Positions 16,386-25,084 of a stretch of DNA of 64,000 bases are shown piece by piece. How positions within the stretch are numbered: the stretch's first letter is position 1; each line of letters starts with the position of its first letter. Under the pieces are notes generated by a model, which was not told the DNA's origin, did not search any database, and saw nothing but the letters and a program-made list of their open reading frames with translations. Position numbers and translations under genes: made by a program. This DNA is from Chryseobacterium sp. G0186 (GTDB lineage: Bacteria > Bacteroidota > Bacteroidia > Flavobacteriales > Weeksellaceae), in NCBI RefSeq assembly GCF_003815675.1, contig NZ_CP033918.1, positions 2,046,001 to 2,110,000 on the forward strand, read 5' to 3'.

Positions 16386-16996
16386 TTTTCTGCAAAATTC
16401 TTTAATAACTGAATACCGAAATGATGACTTTTTTCTGGATGAAACTGAGCACCAAATATATTTTTATGGTTGATAGCACTTGTAAACTTTATTCCATAAT
16501 CAGTTTCTGCAATGATATCATCATTATTTTCACATTTAAAATAGTATGAATGCAGAAAATAATATCTCGGATTTTCATCTAGATCTTGTAATAGAGGCGT
16601 TTCTTTGGTTAATTGTATATCATTCCATCCCATATGAGGCAATGGTAGTTTAGCAGAAACCTGTGCAGCATCAAATTTATGAACATGGGCATCTACCCAG
16701 CCCAGACCTTCTAAGTTTCCTTCATCACTACCCTTAGCCATCATTTGCATCCCTACACAAACCCCTACTACAGGAAGCCTTTTCTCTAGAACCAACTCAT
16801 TTACTTTATCTTTCATTCCAGAGTCATTAAATCGTTGCATTGCATAATCAAAATGCCCAACACCGGGAAGAATAAGTTTAGTTGCCTGTTCCAGATCTTC
16901 TACTTTTTTGGCTGTTGCTGCAGGAATATTAAGCTGTTTAAAAATATTTAAAAAAGCATTAATATTACCTACACCATAATCTATTATTGTTACCAT
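16379..16996 (-). CDS. hisH: HisH-like glutamine amidotransferase of an amidino-sugar pathway
   Basis: The 205-residue class-I glutaminase has IDYGVGNINAFLNIF, the glycine-rich LPGVGHFDYAM, the nucleophile Cys in VVGVCVGMQMM (residue near 80) and the catalytic His-Glu pair in AQFHPEKSHHFG. It overlaps the HisF-like gene by seven bases and begins one base after the WbpG-like stop, consistent with a stoichiometric complex releasing ammonia for amidine formation. A second, histidine-pathway hisH/hisF pair should exist elsewhere in the genome. Confidence 0.87.
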   Translation of the reverse strand: MVTIIDYGVGNINAFLNIFKQLNIPAATAKKVEDLEQATKLILPGVGHFDYAMQRFNDSGMKDKVNELVLEKRLPVVGVCVGMQMMAKGSDEGNLEGLGWVDAHVHKFDAAQVSAKLPLPHMGWNDIQLTKETPLLQDLDENPRYYFLHSYYFKCENNDDIIAETDYGIKFTSAINHKNIFGAQFHPEKSHHFGIQLLKNFAEKC

Positions 16997-16997
16997 T

Positions 16998-18146
16998 TTA
17001 TTTGAATGCTCTTTTTTCTAATCCTAACATCTGCATTACCTTTGTTCCTAGCTGAATAAGTTTATAGTTATTTTTATAATCCATAAAGTTTTTATTCTGC
17101 CCATTGAAGTATGACCATAGTTCCTCTGTAGTAAAATCTAGTTTTTTAGCTACATATTCGAATTCCTTCATCAACTCATCTTCTGGTAACTCTGGAGATG
17201 AAACTCTCTTTAAAGCATCTTCTCTTGTCATTTGTCCTGTTAAAACTAAAGATGACAAGTGGTTTTTCCTTTTGTCAAAACCAAACTTTCTTGGTAACCA
17301 AAAAGCCTCGTACCACCTTGTAAATCTAGACTCATGATGCTTGTGTTTGTAGCGCTGCCATCCATATTCATTTTCCAATAGATCTTCCGCCTCTTTCTTA
17401 AGAAACTTAACATGATCCAAAGGCTTTACTACTCTAACACCATTGATCAATCTGTATTGAATTTTATACTTGAAGATATCACATGTTGGGAAAGTTTTAA
17501 GCTTTCTGCTTCCGAACTTTTTGTGAATATCATTCACATACTTCATATCAGTTTGATAGTAAGCACCCCAAGCTAAAGGTTCTCTTACACATTCAGTAGA
17601 AAAGTTTCCACCAGTAAGGATATATTTGATACCATTTTTGGCACAATAGTTATAAAGTGATGAGAAAAACACTAAGTCTTGTGGAGTATCAATGTCTGGA
17701 ACCTGAGATTTGATAAAAGCTCTTTGAAGATCCTTCATTTCTTCCCAATTAATAACATCTGTATATAAGTCTACTCCCAATCCATCAACAAGGTTTTTGA
17801 TATTATTGGTTGACACATCTGAATTCCAACCGGCATCTACATGGTAAAGAAGTGGTCTTAGCCCCCATTTTTTCACAGCAAGATGTACAAGGAAAGAACT
17901 ATCCAAACCTCCGGAAATACCAATAATACAATCATGGTCCTTGCCTTTTCCCTCTGCTTTTATTTTATCAATAACTTTTTGTATTTCGGCTTCTCCTTGT
18001 TCATTGGGATGCCAATAAGGTAAAATATTATTATAGTAATTGTGACAGTAGTCACACATTCCTTTTTCGTCAAAGATAATAGACTCGTCTGTACTGTCCA
18101 TAATACAGTTGGTACATACCTGGACTTCTTGCTTTTTTATTTCCAT
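16998..18146 (-). CDS. WbpG-like N-acetyl sugar amidotransferase
   Basis: The 382-residue PP-loop enzyme has two CxxC pairs near the N-terminus (CTNC and CDYC, probably zinc binding) and the ATP-pyrophosphatase motif GISGGLDSSFLVH. It then has LTGGNFSTECVREPLAW and HESRFTRWYEAFWLPRKFG. WbpG converts an N-acetyl group of a nucleotide sugar to an acetamidino group using ammonia from HisH/HisF, whose genes follow directly. The recipient may be a FucNAc or an aminouronic acid made in this locus. A TAnnTTTG match lies 12 bases before the ATG. Confidence 0.87.
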   Translation of the reverse strand: MEIKKQEVQVCTNCIMDSTDESIIFDEKGMCDYCHNYYNNILPYWHPNEQGEAEIQKVIDKIKAEGKGKDHDCIIGISGGLDSSFLVHLAVKKWGLRPLLYHVDAGWNSDVSTNNIKNLVDGLGVDLYTDVINWEEMKDLQRAFIKSQVPDIDTPQDLVFFSSLYNYCAKNGIKYILTGGNFSTECVREPLAWGAYYQTDMKYVNDIHKKFGSRKLKTFPTCDIFKYKIQYRLINGVRVVKPLDHVKFLKKEAEDLLENEYGWQRYKHKHHESRFTRWYEAFWLPRKFGFDKRKNHLSSLVLTGQMTREDALKRVSSPELPEDELMKEFEYVAKKLDFTTEELWSYFNGQNKNFMDYKNNYKLIQLGTKVMQMLGLEKRAFK

Positions 18147-18157
18147 TTATTTTTTTG

Positions 18158-18165
18158 CAAAATTA
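18158..18165 (-). promoter_or_regulatory. Candidate internal promoter before the WbpG-like gene
   Basis: The minus strand reads TAATTTTG, matching TAnnTTTG, in the 163-base gap before the ATG at 18146. The implied leader is very short and no -33 element is visible, so it is a weak call. Confidence 0.3.
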
Positions 18166-18309
18166 GCGATTTACATTATAAATTTTAAAACATTAAGAGG
18201 TTATAAATTAATTTTAGAAAAACACCTCTTTTTTTCTACTACAAAACATGTTCCTTTTCTAAAGAATCAAAAAATATTGAAGCTTTATTATATTGGATAG
18301 AAACTTTTC

Positions 18310-18951
18310 TTATAGTTTATTACTATTGTTCTCATTAATAAGACCTTTTTTTTCTATAAAGGCTTTTACATCATTAAATAAATGACCAGATTCCTTTATC
18401 GTTTTATCATCCCATTCCCACCATTTTGTATCGAGTAATTTCTCTATGACATCATCATCAAATCTCTTTCTAATCATTCTTGCCGGATTACCTCCCCATA
18501 TTTCATAGGGTCCTACATTTTTGGTCACAACACTTCCCATCCCTAAAACTGCTCCGTCTCCAATGGTAACATTGGCCTTTATGAGAACATTATTTCCAAT
18601 CCAAACATCATTACCCACTTTCGTAGAGGTATCTAATGAGAATTTATGATAGGCAAATTTTTGTGGAAGATGATCTTTATTTTCATTAAAAACCGGAGAG
18701 GTAGAAACCCAATCTAAGGTATGAGGCGGACCTCCAATAATGATATTTGCACCTAGTGAACAAAAAGCTCCTATTGAAGAGTTAATAATAACACAATCGT
18801 ATCCTACATCTGAATGTTTACCAATTGTAGAACCTACAACCTGGCTACCAGCACTCACTTTAGACGTTTTATGAATCTGAGAATCAACAACAGCCTTAAA
18901 TCTAATTTTTTTCAAAAGTTTAGACCAATAGTATTCAATTTTGTTTAGCAT
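18310..18951 (-). CDS. CatB-type hexapeptide-repeat O-acetyltransferase
   Basis: The 213-residue protein has left-handed beta-helix hexapeptide repeats (VGSTIGKHSDVGYDCVI, IGAFCSLGANIIIGG) and the catalytic-type His in GGPPHTLDW. VGNDVWIGNNVLIKANVTIG follows, and then WGGNPARMIRKRF, typical of CatB/xenobiotic acetyltransferase relatives. In this locus it probably O-acetylates a sugar or repeat unit; a role in N-acetylating a 4-amino sugar is possible but less likely for this subfamily. A second gene of the same family at 23180-23805 is decayed. Its start overlaps the upstream glycosyltransferase by seven bases. Confidence 0.82.
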   Translation of the reverse strand: MLNKIEYYWSKLLKKIRFKAVVDSQIHKTSKVSAGSQVVGSTIGKHSDVGYDCVIINSSIGAFCSLGANIIIGGPPHTLDWVSTSPVFNENKDHLPQKFAYHKFSLDTSTKVGNDVWIGNNVLIKANVTIGDGAVLGMGSVVTKNVGPYEIWGGNPARMIRKRFDDDVIEKLLDTKWWEWDDKTIKESGHLFNDVKAFIEKKGLINENNSNKL

Positions 18952-20162
18952 AATTCAATAGATTTTTTCGAAATTACAGAATAATAAAATTCTTTTGCTA
19001 GTGGTGAATTAGCTTTCTCGAGCATATTCTTATATACATCAGGATCATTAAGAATTTCTATAAGTACCTTTTCTATTTCTTCTATGGATTCATTTCTCAG
19101 GAAACGACAATTTCCACCAATATCTACATGGGTCATCCCATCCCAATATTTGAAAATAGCAGGTTTACCTGCCCCTACTGCCTGCTCCCACAGAACTGAA
19201 TGGGTTCCCGGAAAAATAATTAAGTCAGACATAAGTAAATAATCTAATATTTTCTCCTGGGAAAGCCATCCCACGAATATTATATTTTCAGAGTTCAAAA
19301 GTTGGTCTATCATTTCTTTACTTTCAGGAGCAATGACTCCAAAAACAACCAACTTAAATTTTTTATTCGAATTCTTGATATTCCTTACAGCTTCTAAAAC
19401 AAGATGAATATTTTTCTGAAAGTCAATTTTACCACCTGTCAAAATAACAAATTCATCATCTTCAATTCGTAATTCTTTTCTAAGATTAACTCCTACATTA
19501 TTATTAATTAGTTCCTGTAATTTGTGGTCGTCAACCCCCATTCTCAAGAACTTTATTTTTTCATCCGGTAACTGATACGCATCTTTCAGGAAATCGCATC
19601 GAAGAGGAGTAACGCCATAGAAAAATTTAATATTATTTTTTATTTTTTTTCCTATCAATCTCCATATTAAGTGATGAAAAACATTCTTAGAAACCCAAGA
19701 TTTTGCACTGTTAATATAGTCTGTGTGGCAATCAGAATATACAGTCACATTATTCTTTTTGGCATATTCCATTACCGGCAGTATATCCATAAAAGAATAA
19801 TCATGAATAAATAAAATATCCGGAGCTTCTTCTACAATATGTTTCATCAGATTGTCATAGATTCTAATAAAACTATTCAATTGATGAAATGGTTTTTTAT
19901 AATCTAATCTTATAACCTTATAGCCGTCTTTTGCCATATATTCTCCTCCGGATGGAAGTATGCATGGTTTACCATTACTATCAAATGAGACCAATGATGC
20001 TATTACAGTAACATCATATCCCATCTCTTTATGATACTTTGGTAACATGTTTTCCTGATAAGAAAAATCATCAATATAAAAACATGATAAACAAAGGTGT
20101 ACTATCTTAGCCTTATTATTTTCTGACTTTGTCAAAGATGTTTCGTTATATTTTTTTTCCAT
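18945..20162 (-). CDS. Glycosyltransferase family 4 protein
   Basis: The 405-residue protein is a GT-B enzyme. The N-terminal acceptor domain has HLCLSCFYIDDFSYQENMLP and PDILFIHDYSFMDI. The donor domain has ILTGGKIDFQKNIHLVLEAV, VFVGWLSQEKILDYL and an EQAVGAGKPAIFKY segment in place of the usual ExxxxG(x)P loop. No signal peptide is present, so it acts on the cytoplasmic face. Donor and linkage cannot be deduced. It overlaps the acetyltransferase downstream by seven bases. Confidence 0.8.
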   Translation of the reverse strand: MEKKYNETSLTKSENNKAKIVHLCLSCFYIDDFSYQENMLPKYHKEMGYDVTVIASLVSFDSNGKPCILPSGGEYMAKDGYKVIRLDYKKPFHQLNSFIRIYDNLMKHIVEEAPDILFIHDYSFMDILPVMEYAKKNNVTVYSDCHTDYINSAKSWVSKNVFHHLIWRLIGKKIKNNIKFFYGVTPLRCDFLKDAYQLPDEKIKFLRMGVDDHKLQELINNNVGVNLRKELRIEDDEFVILTGGKIDFQKNIHLVLEAVRNIKNSNKKFKLVVFGVIAPESKEMIDQLLNSENIIFVGWLSQEKILDYLLMSDLIIFPGTHSVLWEQAVGAGKPAIFKYWDGMTHVDIGGNCRFLRNESIEEIEKVLIEILNDPDVYKNMLEKANSPLAKEFYYSVISKKSIELC

Positions 20163-20256
20163 TTGTATTTACACTTTGATAAGATTATTTTAAATTTGAT
20201 CTAGTCATTTATTTTTGATTTGATCTCTAAATAAAAATCTTCTTTTAAAAAGGAGA

Positions 20257-21240
20257 CTACCATTTTATCAATTTTTTATTTTTCAATATTGAGAATACAT
20301 GCAAATAAAGTGGCATACTCATATTAAAAATAAAAATCTGTATTCTATATTTTAAAATTTCTGACTTAGAAATTTCATTTACTAATTTCTGATTTTTCTT
20401 AATTTCACTTATAAACAGTCTGCGATCTTCTAATGATGCTGTTAAAATATTATCAAAAGCACCATTAAAAGCTAGCCCTATATAGTTGTAAAACTTAATT
20501 TTAATTTTATCCTCCGTAACATTTTCTTTTAAAAAAAGACTTGTAGCCTCCATCACTTGTAAAAGATCAAATGACTTTTTTGAATTGGCTGTTCTTGTAA
20601 TTGATTGAGGGTTATGATAGACATTATAATATGACTTTTCAACAAAAAGGACGGTTTTTGCATAATAAAATGCCCTTGGACTAAATTCATTATCTTCATG
20701 ATAAATACCTGCCTTAAAAAAAAGCTGATTCTCTGCCAAAAAGGATCTTTTAAAAATATTAAGCCATACAGGAAATCCAATAAAGGATGAATTTAAAATA
20801 TAGTCTTTTCCTGAAAGAATTTGATTATAAAATGTAACATCTTCTTCACGAACAACTCCTTGGTCATTTTTAAAATCCGTTGCTCTAAAATGTAAAATAT
20901 CCAAGTCATTTTTTTCACAAAGATTATACATTTCTGCGAGACAATTATTATTTATCCAATCATCAGAATCAATAAACCATACATACTTTCCCTTAGCGTT
21001 ACGAATTCCGGTATTTCTAGCTTCACTAAGTCCTTTATTCTCTTGTGAAAAAATATGAATATTATTATGAGAGCTTAAATACTCCTGAGCAATTTCCAGA
21101 CTTTTATCTTTTGATCCATCATTAATGACTAAAACTTCATATTCGTCTGATGATAAATCTTGTGAAAAGCAACTATCTAAACATCTTTTTATAAAGTTCT
21201 CAACTTGATATGCAGGTACTATTAAAGAAAACTTAATCAT
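20257..21240 (-). CDS. Glycosyltransferase family 2 protein
   Basis: The 327-residue GT-A protein begins IKFSLIVPAYQVENFIKRCL. It has VLVINDGSKDKSLEI and VWFIDSDDW, which supplies the DxD-like metal motif near residue 92, and EDNEFSPRAFYYAK downstream. The C-terminal part is less conserved. It is coupled to the preceding gene by a TAATG overlap at 21238-21242. It probably adds one residue of the repeat unit in the cytoplasm. The sugar is unknown. Confidence 0.83.
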   Translation of the reverse strand: MIKFSLIVPAYQVENFIKRCLDSCFSQDLSSDEYEVLVINDGSKDKSLEIAQEYLSSHNNIHIFSQENKGLSEARNTGIRNAKGKYVWFIDSDDWINNNCLAEMYNLCEKNDLDILHFRATDFKNDQGVVREEDVTFYNQILSGKDYILNSSFIGFPVWLNIFKRSFLAENQLFFKAGIYHEDNEFSPRAFYYAKTVLFVEKSYYNVYHNPQSITRTANSKKSFDLLQVMEATSLFLKENVTEDKIKIKFYNYIGLAFNGAFDNILTASLEDRRLFISEIKKNQKLVNEISKSEILKYRIQIFIFNMSMPLYLHVFSILKNKKLIKW

Positions 21241-22031
21241 TACTTTTTAATTTTTGATAAAATAAATCTTCTAATTGGTAATAGAGAAGGCATTAGTTTA
21301 TTATTAACAAATTTTTCACCTGCAATTTTACCTTTTTCAAGTAAGGAAAACTTTAAACTTTTAGTAGTGCATTGAGTATACAAATTCATTATTCTCTGAG
21401 TATGAAACTCATCTATTCCAAACATTCTTGAATACCAAGAATGATACATAATTGGAACTTTATTCTGATTATATACAATAGTCGTGTATCCATCCTTATC
21501 TTGTTCTGCATCTAAATAAAATGTTTTAAACTTAGTGTTCAGCCAAATAAAAAAAGGATAAAAAGGTTCATAATTATCTGTAATATTATATTCATGTGGC
21601 AGATTATCGGGTATAAATTTAGAATAATCTACTCCATTTTTTATATATTGATCTATTTCCGATAATGAGAAATGCTTTCGGATTTCTTTGACATTAAAAA
21701 TATTAAAAAACGGATTTGTAACAACCGGATTACCTGTACGGATAGATAAAGCACCTCCATCTCTTACTCCACAATTAACATAGTCATTTTTTATTACAAA
21801 TTCCAGTAAATCAAGGAGCGCATTGTTATCAATTACAAATGCGTCTTCATCAATGTTAATAGCATAATCTATATCATATTTTAAAATGTCATACAAATAG
21901 CCATGTGCTGAGGTATAAGTAAGCCTTTTTCTTTCAAAAGGAATTAAAATAGTGTTGTTACTTGCTTTATACAAGGCATAATTCATTGACCTTGTAAAAA
22001 TCATTATTTTATAATTTTCAAACTTCATCAT
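21240..22031 (-). CDS. Putative glycosyltransferase, GT-A-like, uncharacterised
   Basis: The 263-residue protein is not one I can place firmly. DYAINIDEDAFVIDNNALLDLL resembles the strand and acidic metal motif of GT-A enzymes. GVRDGGALS and PFYPFFIWLNTKFKTFYLDAEQDKDGYTT follow, and MYHSWYSRMFG could provide a donor-site His. Two adjacent ATG codons are available at 22031 and 22028. It lies between the Wzy-like polymerase and a GT2 gene and is translationally coupled to the latter, which supports a transferase role. Confidence 0.6.
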   Translation of the reverse strand: MMKFENYKIMIFTRSMNYALYKASNNTILIPFERKRLTYTSAHGYLYDILKYDIDYAINIDEDAFVIDNNALLDLLEFVIKNDYVNCGVRDGGALSIRTGNPVVTNPFFNIFNVKEIRKHFSLSEIDQYIKNGVDYSKFIPDNLPHEYNITDNYEPFYPFFIWLNTKFKTFYLDAEQDKDGYTTIVYNQNKVPIMYHSWYSRMFGIDEFHTQRIMNLYTQCTTKSLKFSLLEKGKIAGEKFVNNKLMPSLLPIRRFILSKIKK

Positions 22032-23147
22032 TTAAAAAATTGTTTCGTTAATAATTCTAAGAGCAAAAATCAGCTGTATAAACGTGATTGCAATTAGGTA
22101 TATCCAAAATGAAATATTATTTTTTTTACTTAAAAATATATAAAAAAGTGGGAAAGAATAAATAGTAAAATGATCCGTAATTCTTTCAACCAATAAAACA
22201 GATCTAAATAAAGAGTATATTAAAATTCCAATTGTTAGAACATTTAATAATTTATAATATATCTGATTCTCATCTCTTTTTAAAACTAATATAAAACACA
22301 TAATAAAAAAGAATAAGAACTTAAGAGAAAATTTTTCTGCTTCAAACATTCCAAATCCTGTTGAATAGGTTCCTAGCTTACTTAGGAAAGAGGACTCAAT
22401 TCCTATAGATCCTAAAGTTTGGAAAAAGAAAACCCCCAATGGAGCTGACAAATTCAAAAAATACATAAGAAAGGCCATCACAAGTACTCCTATATGTATC
22501 TCTTTTTTTAGTTGTTTTGAAAACAATAGAATTATAAGAATAATAGCACCAAAAATAGCTGATGTATGTAATGTAGTTGCTAACCCAAACAAACTTCCAA
22601 CTATTAAATATTTTAAATATTTATTTTTTTTAGTGTCTAAGGCAAAAGCAGCTGCTGCATAAATAATAGAGTACGCGATACTTACTCTCATTAAGATTGC
22701 ATTGGCATATAATCCAAAAAAAGCAATATAAAGAAGGAGGAATAGAGATGAAAAAAATACAATTTTCTTTTTCACTTCGGGAGCCCACTCTGCATTATAA
22801 TCTTTTATAATTTTTTTGGAAGCGTAATTAATTATCAACATGTTGATAACACACACAACTCCCATATAAACACTGCTCTCCTCTGTGAAAAGTTTAATAA
22901 TTTTAGTCACAAAACGAAACCCTGGCTCAAAAGCAGAAATATTTCTGTATTCACTAAGATCCGAATCCTCATCTGCCCAATAACTCAAATACATAATGGT
23001 ATCTGGTACTTTATCTGTTCTTGTTCCTATAAGATAAGAAAAAACAAGAATAACATATAAGGCACCAAACGACCTGTTTATACTCTTGTTAAAAAAGACC
23101 AAAAGAAGTACAGATAGAACGTATATAATTAGAATTGGAATATCCAT
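22032..23147 (-). CDS. EpsG/Wzy-type polysaccharide polymerase
   Basis: The 371-residue protein is almost entirely hydrophobic with about ten membrane helices. A periplasmic loop follows the second or third helix (RTDKVPDTIMYLSYWADEDS), and FEPGFRFVTKIIKLF is typical of EpsG-family O-antigen or capsule polymerases. It would link repeat units on the periplasmic face after flipping by Wzx. It ends one base before the next gene. As usual for Wzy proteins, assignment rests on topology and context as much as on sequence. Confidence 0.78.
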   Translation of the reverse strand: MDIPILIIYVLSVLLLVFFNKSINRSFGALYVILVFSYLIGTRTDKVPDTIMYLSYWADEDSDLSEYRNISAFEPGFRFVTKIIKLFTEESSVYMGVVCVINMLIINYASKKIIKDYNAEWAPEVKKKIVFFSSLFLLLYIAFFGLYANAILMRVSIAYSIIYAAAAFALDTKKNKYLKYLIVGSLFGLATTLHTSAIFGAIILIILLFSKQLKKEIHIGVLVMAFLMYFLNLSAPLGVFFFQTLGSIGIESSFLSKLGTYSTGFGMFEAEKFSLKFLFFFIMCFILVLKRDENQIYYKLLNVLTIGILIYSLFRSVLLVERITDHFTIYSFPLFYIFLSKKNNISFWIYLIAITFIQLIFALRIINETIF

Positions 23148-23179
23148 TTAATATTTACTAAGCTTATTTAATTTTAATT

Positions 23180-23805
23180 CTATTGTTTTAGAATTTCCGT
23201 AATTAGATCAACATTACATTTTGTTTTCACCAGATCCTTATGTTTTTTTTATAACAAGAAATATCTTTATTATATATATCTGGGTTGTTTTCTAGCACTC
23301 CTATTGTTTCATCATTAAATCTTTTCTTATAACTTTAGCAGGCTACTACCAATAATACTATAACTAGGAAAAGATTTTGCTACCACTGTTCCATCATCTA
23401 CTACGCAACCACTCTCTAATCCAACTCTTGATACAATAGTAGATCCAAACCCGATCCTACAATTATTTCCTATAATTATTTTTCTTTAGAATATCCACTC
23501 TTTTCATTGTTAATCAACATTGGGCCTATTGAATAGCTAAATAAGCCATCTATGAAATGATTTCCTCCCAGAATAAACTTAACATTCTCTGCAATGGAAC
23601 AAAAGATTCCTATTTCTAAACCAGCATTCTTTTCACCATAGTCAAATACTTCTAATGGACCATAACTAAATCGCCCTAGCTTAACTCTACCTTTACTAAA
23701 TAAACTTTTTGCAGTCGCGAAATTATGTGAATTAAATTTTCTCCATTTAATTTTGAAAACAACTACTGCAATTATAGATTTAATATATGAAAACAGTCTA
23801 CTCAT
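23180..23805 (-). pseudogene. Decayed CatB-type hexapeptide acetyltransferase with four frameshifts
   Basis: Only the first 109 codons are open, ending in SGYSKEK. Reading on with frame changes recovers the rest: IIIGNNCRIGFGSTIVSR, VVDDGTVVAKSFPSYSIIG, AKVIRK, then FNDETIGVLENNPDIYNK and a final TEILKQ. The four breaks are all single-base losses in homopolymers at about 23479-23483 (T5 on the plus strand), 23341-23342 (G2), 23322-23325 (T4) and 23243-23250 (T8). Adding four bases to the 626-base span gives exactly 210 codons, the normal size for this family. The start overlaps the wzx stop by eight bases. Confidence 0.85.
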
Positions 23806-25084
23806 CCTTGTAAAGTTTTTTTCGAAATTTATTTAAAATATAAAAGGTGAATCCAATTTCCAGAAATGCGGAAAATGTCACTGCAAGTGGCATTATAACA
23901 ATACTTTTAAACAAAAGTAATCCACAAATAATAAAAATAAAATACCCAATAAAGGCAATGGTTTGATTATAGGCCACCATTTTATACAACCCATGGGGAA
24001 CAAATACAAAACTCATAATAGCCCCAACCGTTAAAGGAGTAAAGACACTAAAGCTTATGGCCACCAACAATGGATATGCATCCAGCATATTTACTCCACC
24101 CAAAAGAGTAATAATAGAATTACCAAAAACAACTAAAAACAAAATAATAAAAATTCCAATTAAAGCTTCATATTTAATAATTTTCTTTACTAAATTATAT
24201 TTTGCGTTTCCTACAATCTTTGGAAAAATAGCTCCATTAATGTTAGCAGTAATCATTGTAGGAACCAGAAATACTTTTATTGCCAAATCATAAAGAGCAA
24301 CATCTTTGGTTGAAAAAAAAATTGCAATTAAGGTAGTTGTACTCTGCTGTTTAATAGCATTGGCGGAATTAGATGCAAAAAATGGTGAAGACATCTTGAT
24401 CCATTTCTTAATTTCATTTATACTTGGTCTAATAATGCTGACTTTATCTTTATACAAAATAATATAAAATAAATATAATGATGATAGTAAATTAAATATT
24501 ACAGTTATGGCTGTAAACACCAATATGTTTTCTTTTTCCTTGACGAAAATAAAAATAAATGGTAGAGAAAAGAGTTTAAAAATAAGTTGTACAATTGTTA
24601 CTACTTTCATTCGTTGCAATCCCTGAAAATACCATTGAGGATAAAGAACAAAACTAAAGATATTAATAAAGCATAGGAAATAAATTAATCCATTTTCTAT
24701 TAAGCCAGGCACTAAAAATATGATCGCTGCAAAAACAATAAGTGACAATAAAAACAATGAGAGCTTGGCATAAAAAACAACCGAAAAAGTCTTACTGATT
24801 TCATTGGGTTTGTCCCGCGATAAAGAGATCTCTTTTAAAGCTGGAAAATCAAATCCAAATGTAATAATGGTTTGAAAATAGGTGGCAATATTTACTCCTA
24901 CAACATAGACCCCATAATTTGTTGGGCCTAAAACCCGTATTAAATACGGATAGATAAGAATGTAGAAAAAAGAGTTTAAAATTTGAAAGACAGTCATGAA
25001 GATATAATTCTCCACAACTGTCTTATTATTTTTTACACTAAGTTTAATCTTAGATAAACTATCTTTTACATTAAAGTCTTTCAT
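23798..25084 (-). CDS. Wzx-type oligosaccharide flippase
   Basis: From the ATG at 25084 the protein has 428 residues and about twelve membrane helices. The N-terminal IFMTVFQILNSFFYILIYPYL and LGPTNYGVYVVGVNIATYFQ are characteristic of the MOP/PST flippases, and YPQWYFQGLQRMK matches the RfbX/Wzx group. It would move the undecaprenyl-linked repeat unit to the periplasm. A TTG two codons upstream could also start it. The start overlaps the dehydrogenase stop by 14 bases, and the stop overlaps the decayed acetyltransferase. Confidence 0.87.
   Translation of the reverse strand: MKDFNVKDSLSKIKLSVKNNKTVVENYIFMTVFQILNSFFYILIYPYLIRVLGPTNYGVYVVGVNIATYFQTIITFGFDFPALKEISLSRDKPNEISKTFSVVFYAKLSLFLLSLIVFAAIIFLVPGLIENGLIYFLCFINIFSFVLYPQWYFQGLQRMKVVTIVQLIFKLFSLPFIFIFVKEKENILVFTAITVIFNLLSSLYLFYIILYKDKVSIIRPSINEIKKWIKMSSPFFASNSANAIKQQSTTTLIAIFFSTKDVALYDLAIKVFLVPTMITANINGAIFPKIVGNAKYNLVKKIIKYEALIGIFIILFLVVFGNSIITLLGGVNMLDAYPLLVAISFSVFTPLTVGAIMSFVFVPHGLYKMVAYNQTIAFIGYFIFIICGLLLFKSIVIMPLAVTFSAFLEIGFTFYILNKFRKKLYKDE

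Noticed and set aside
18195..18230. Terminator between the acetyltransferase and WbpG-like genes
   Set aside because: The 7-bp stem has its T run on the plus strand, where no gene ends, and a 22-base loop. It does not fit the direction of the operon.
23180..23805. Sequencing error as the sole cause of the broken acetyltransferase
   Set aside because: All four breaks are in homopolymers, which fits error-prone reads, but no other gene in 64 kb is broken. True decay is likelier, although re-sequencing is needed to settle it.
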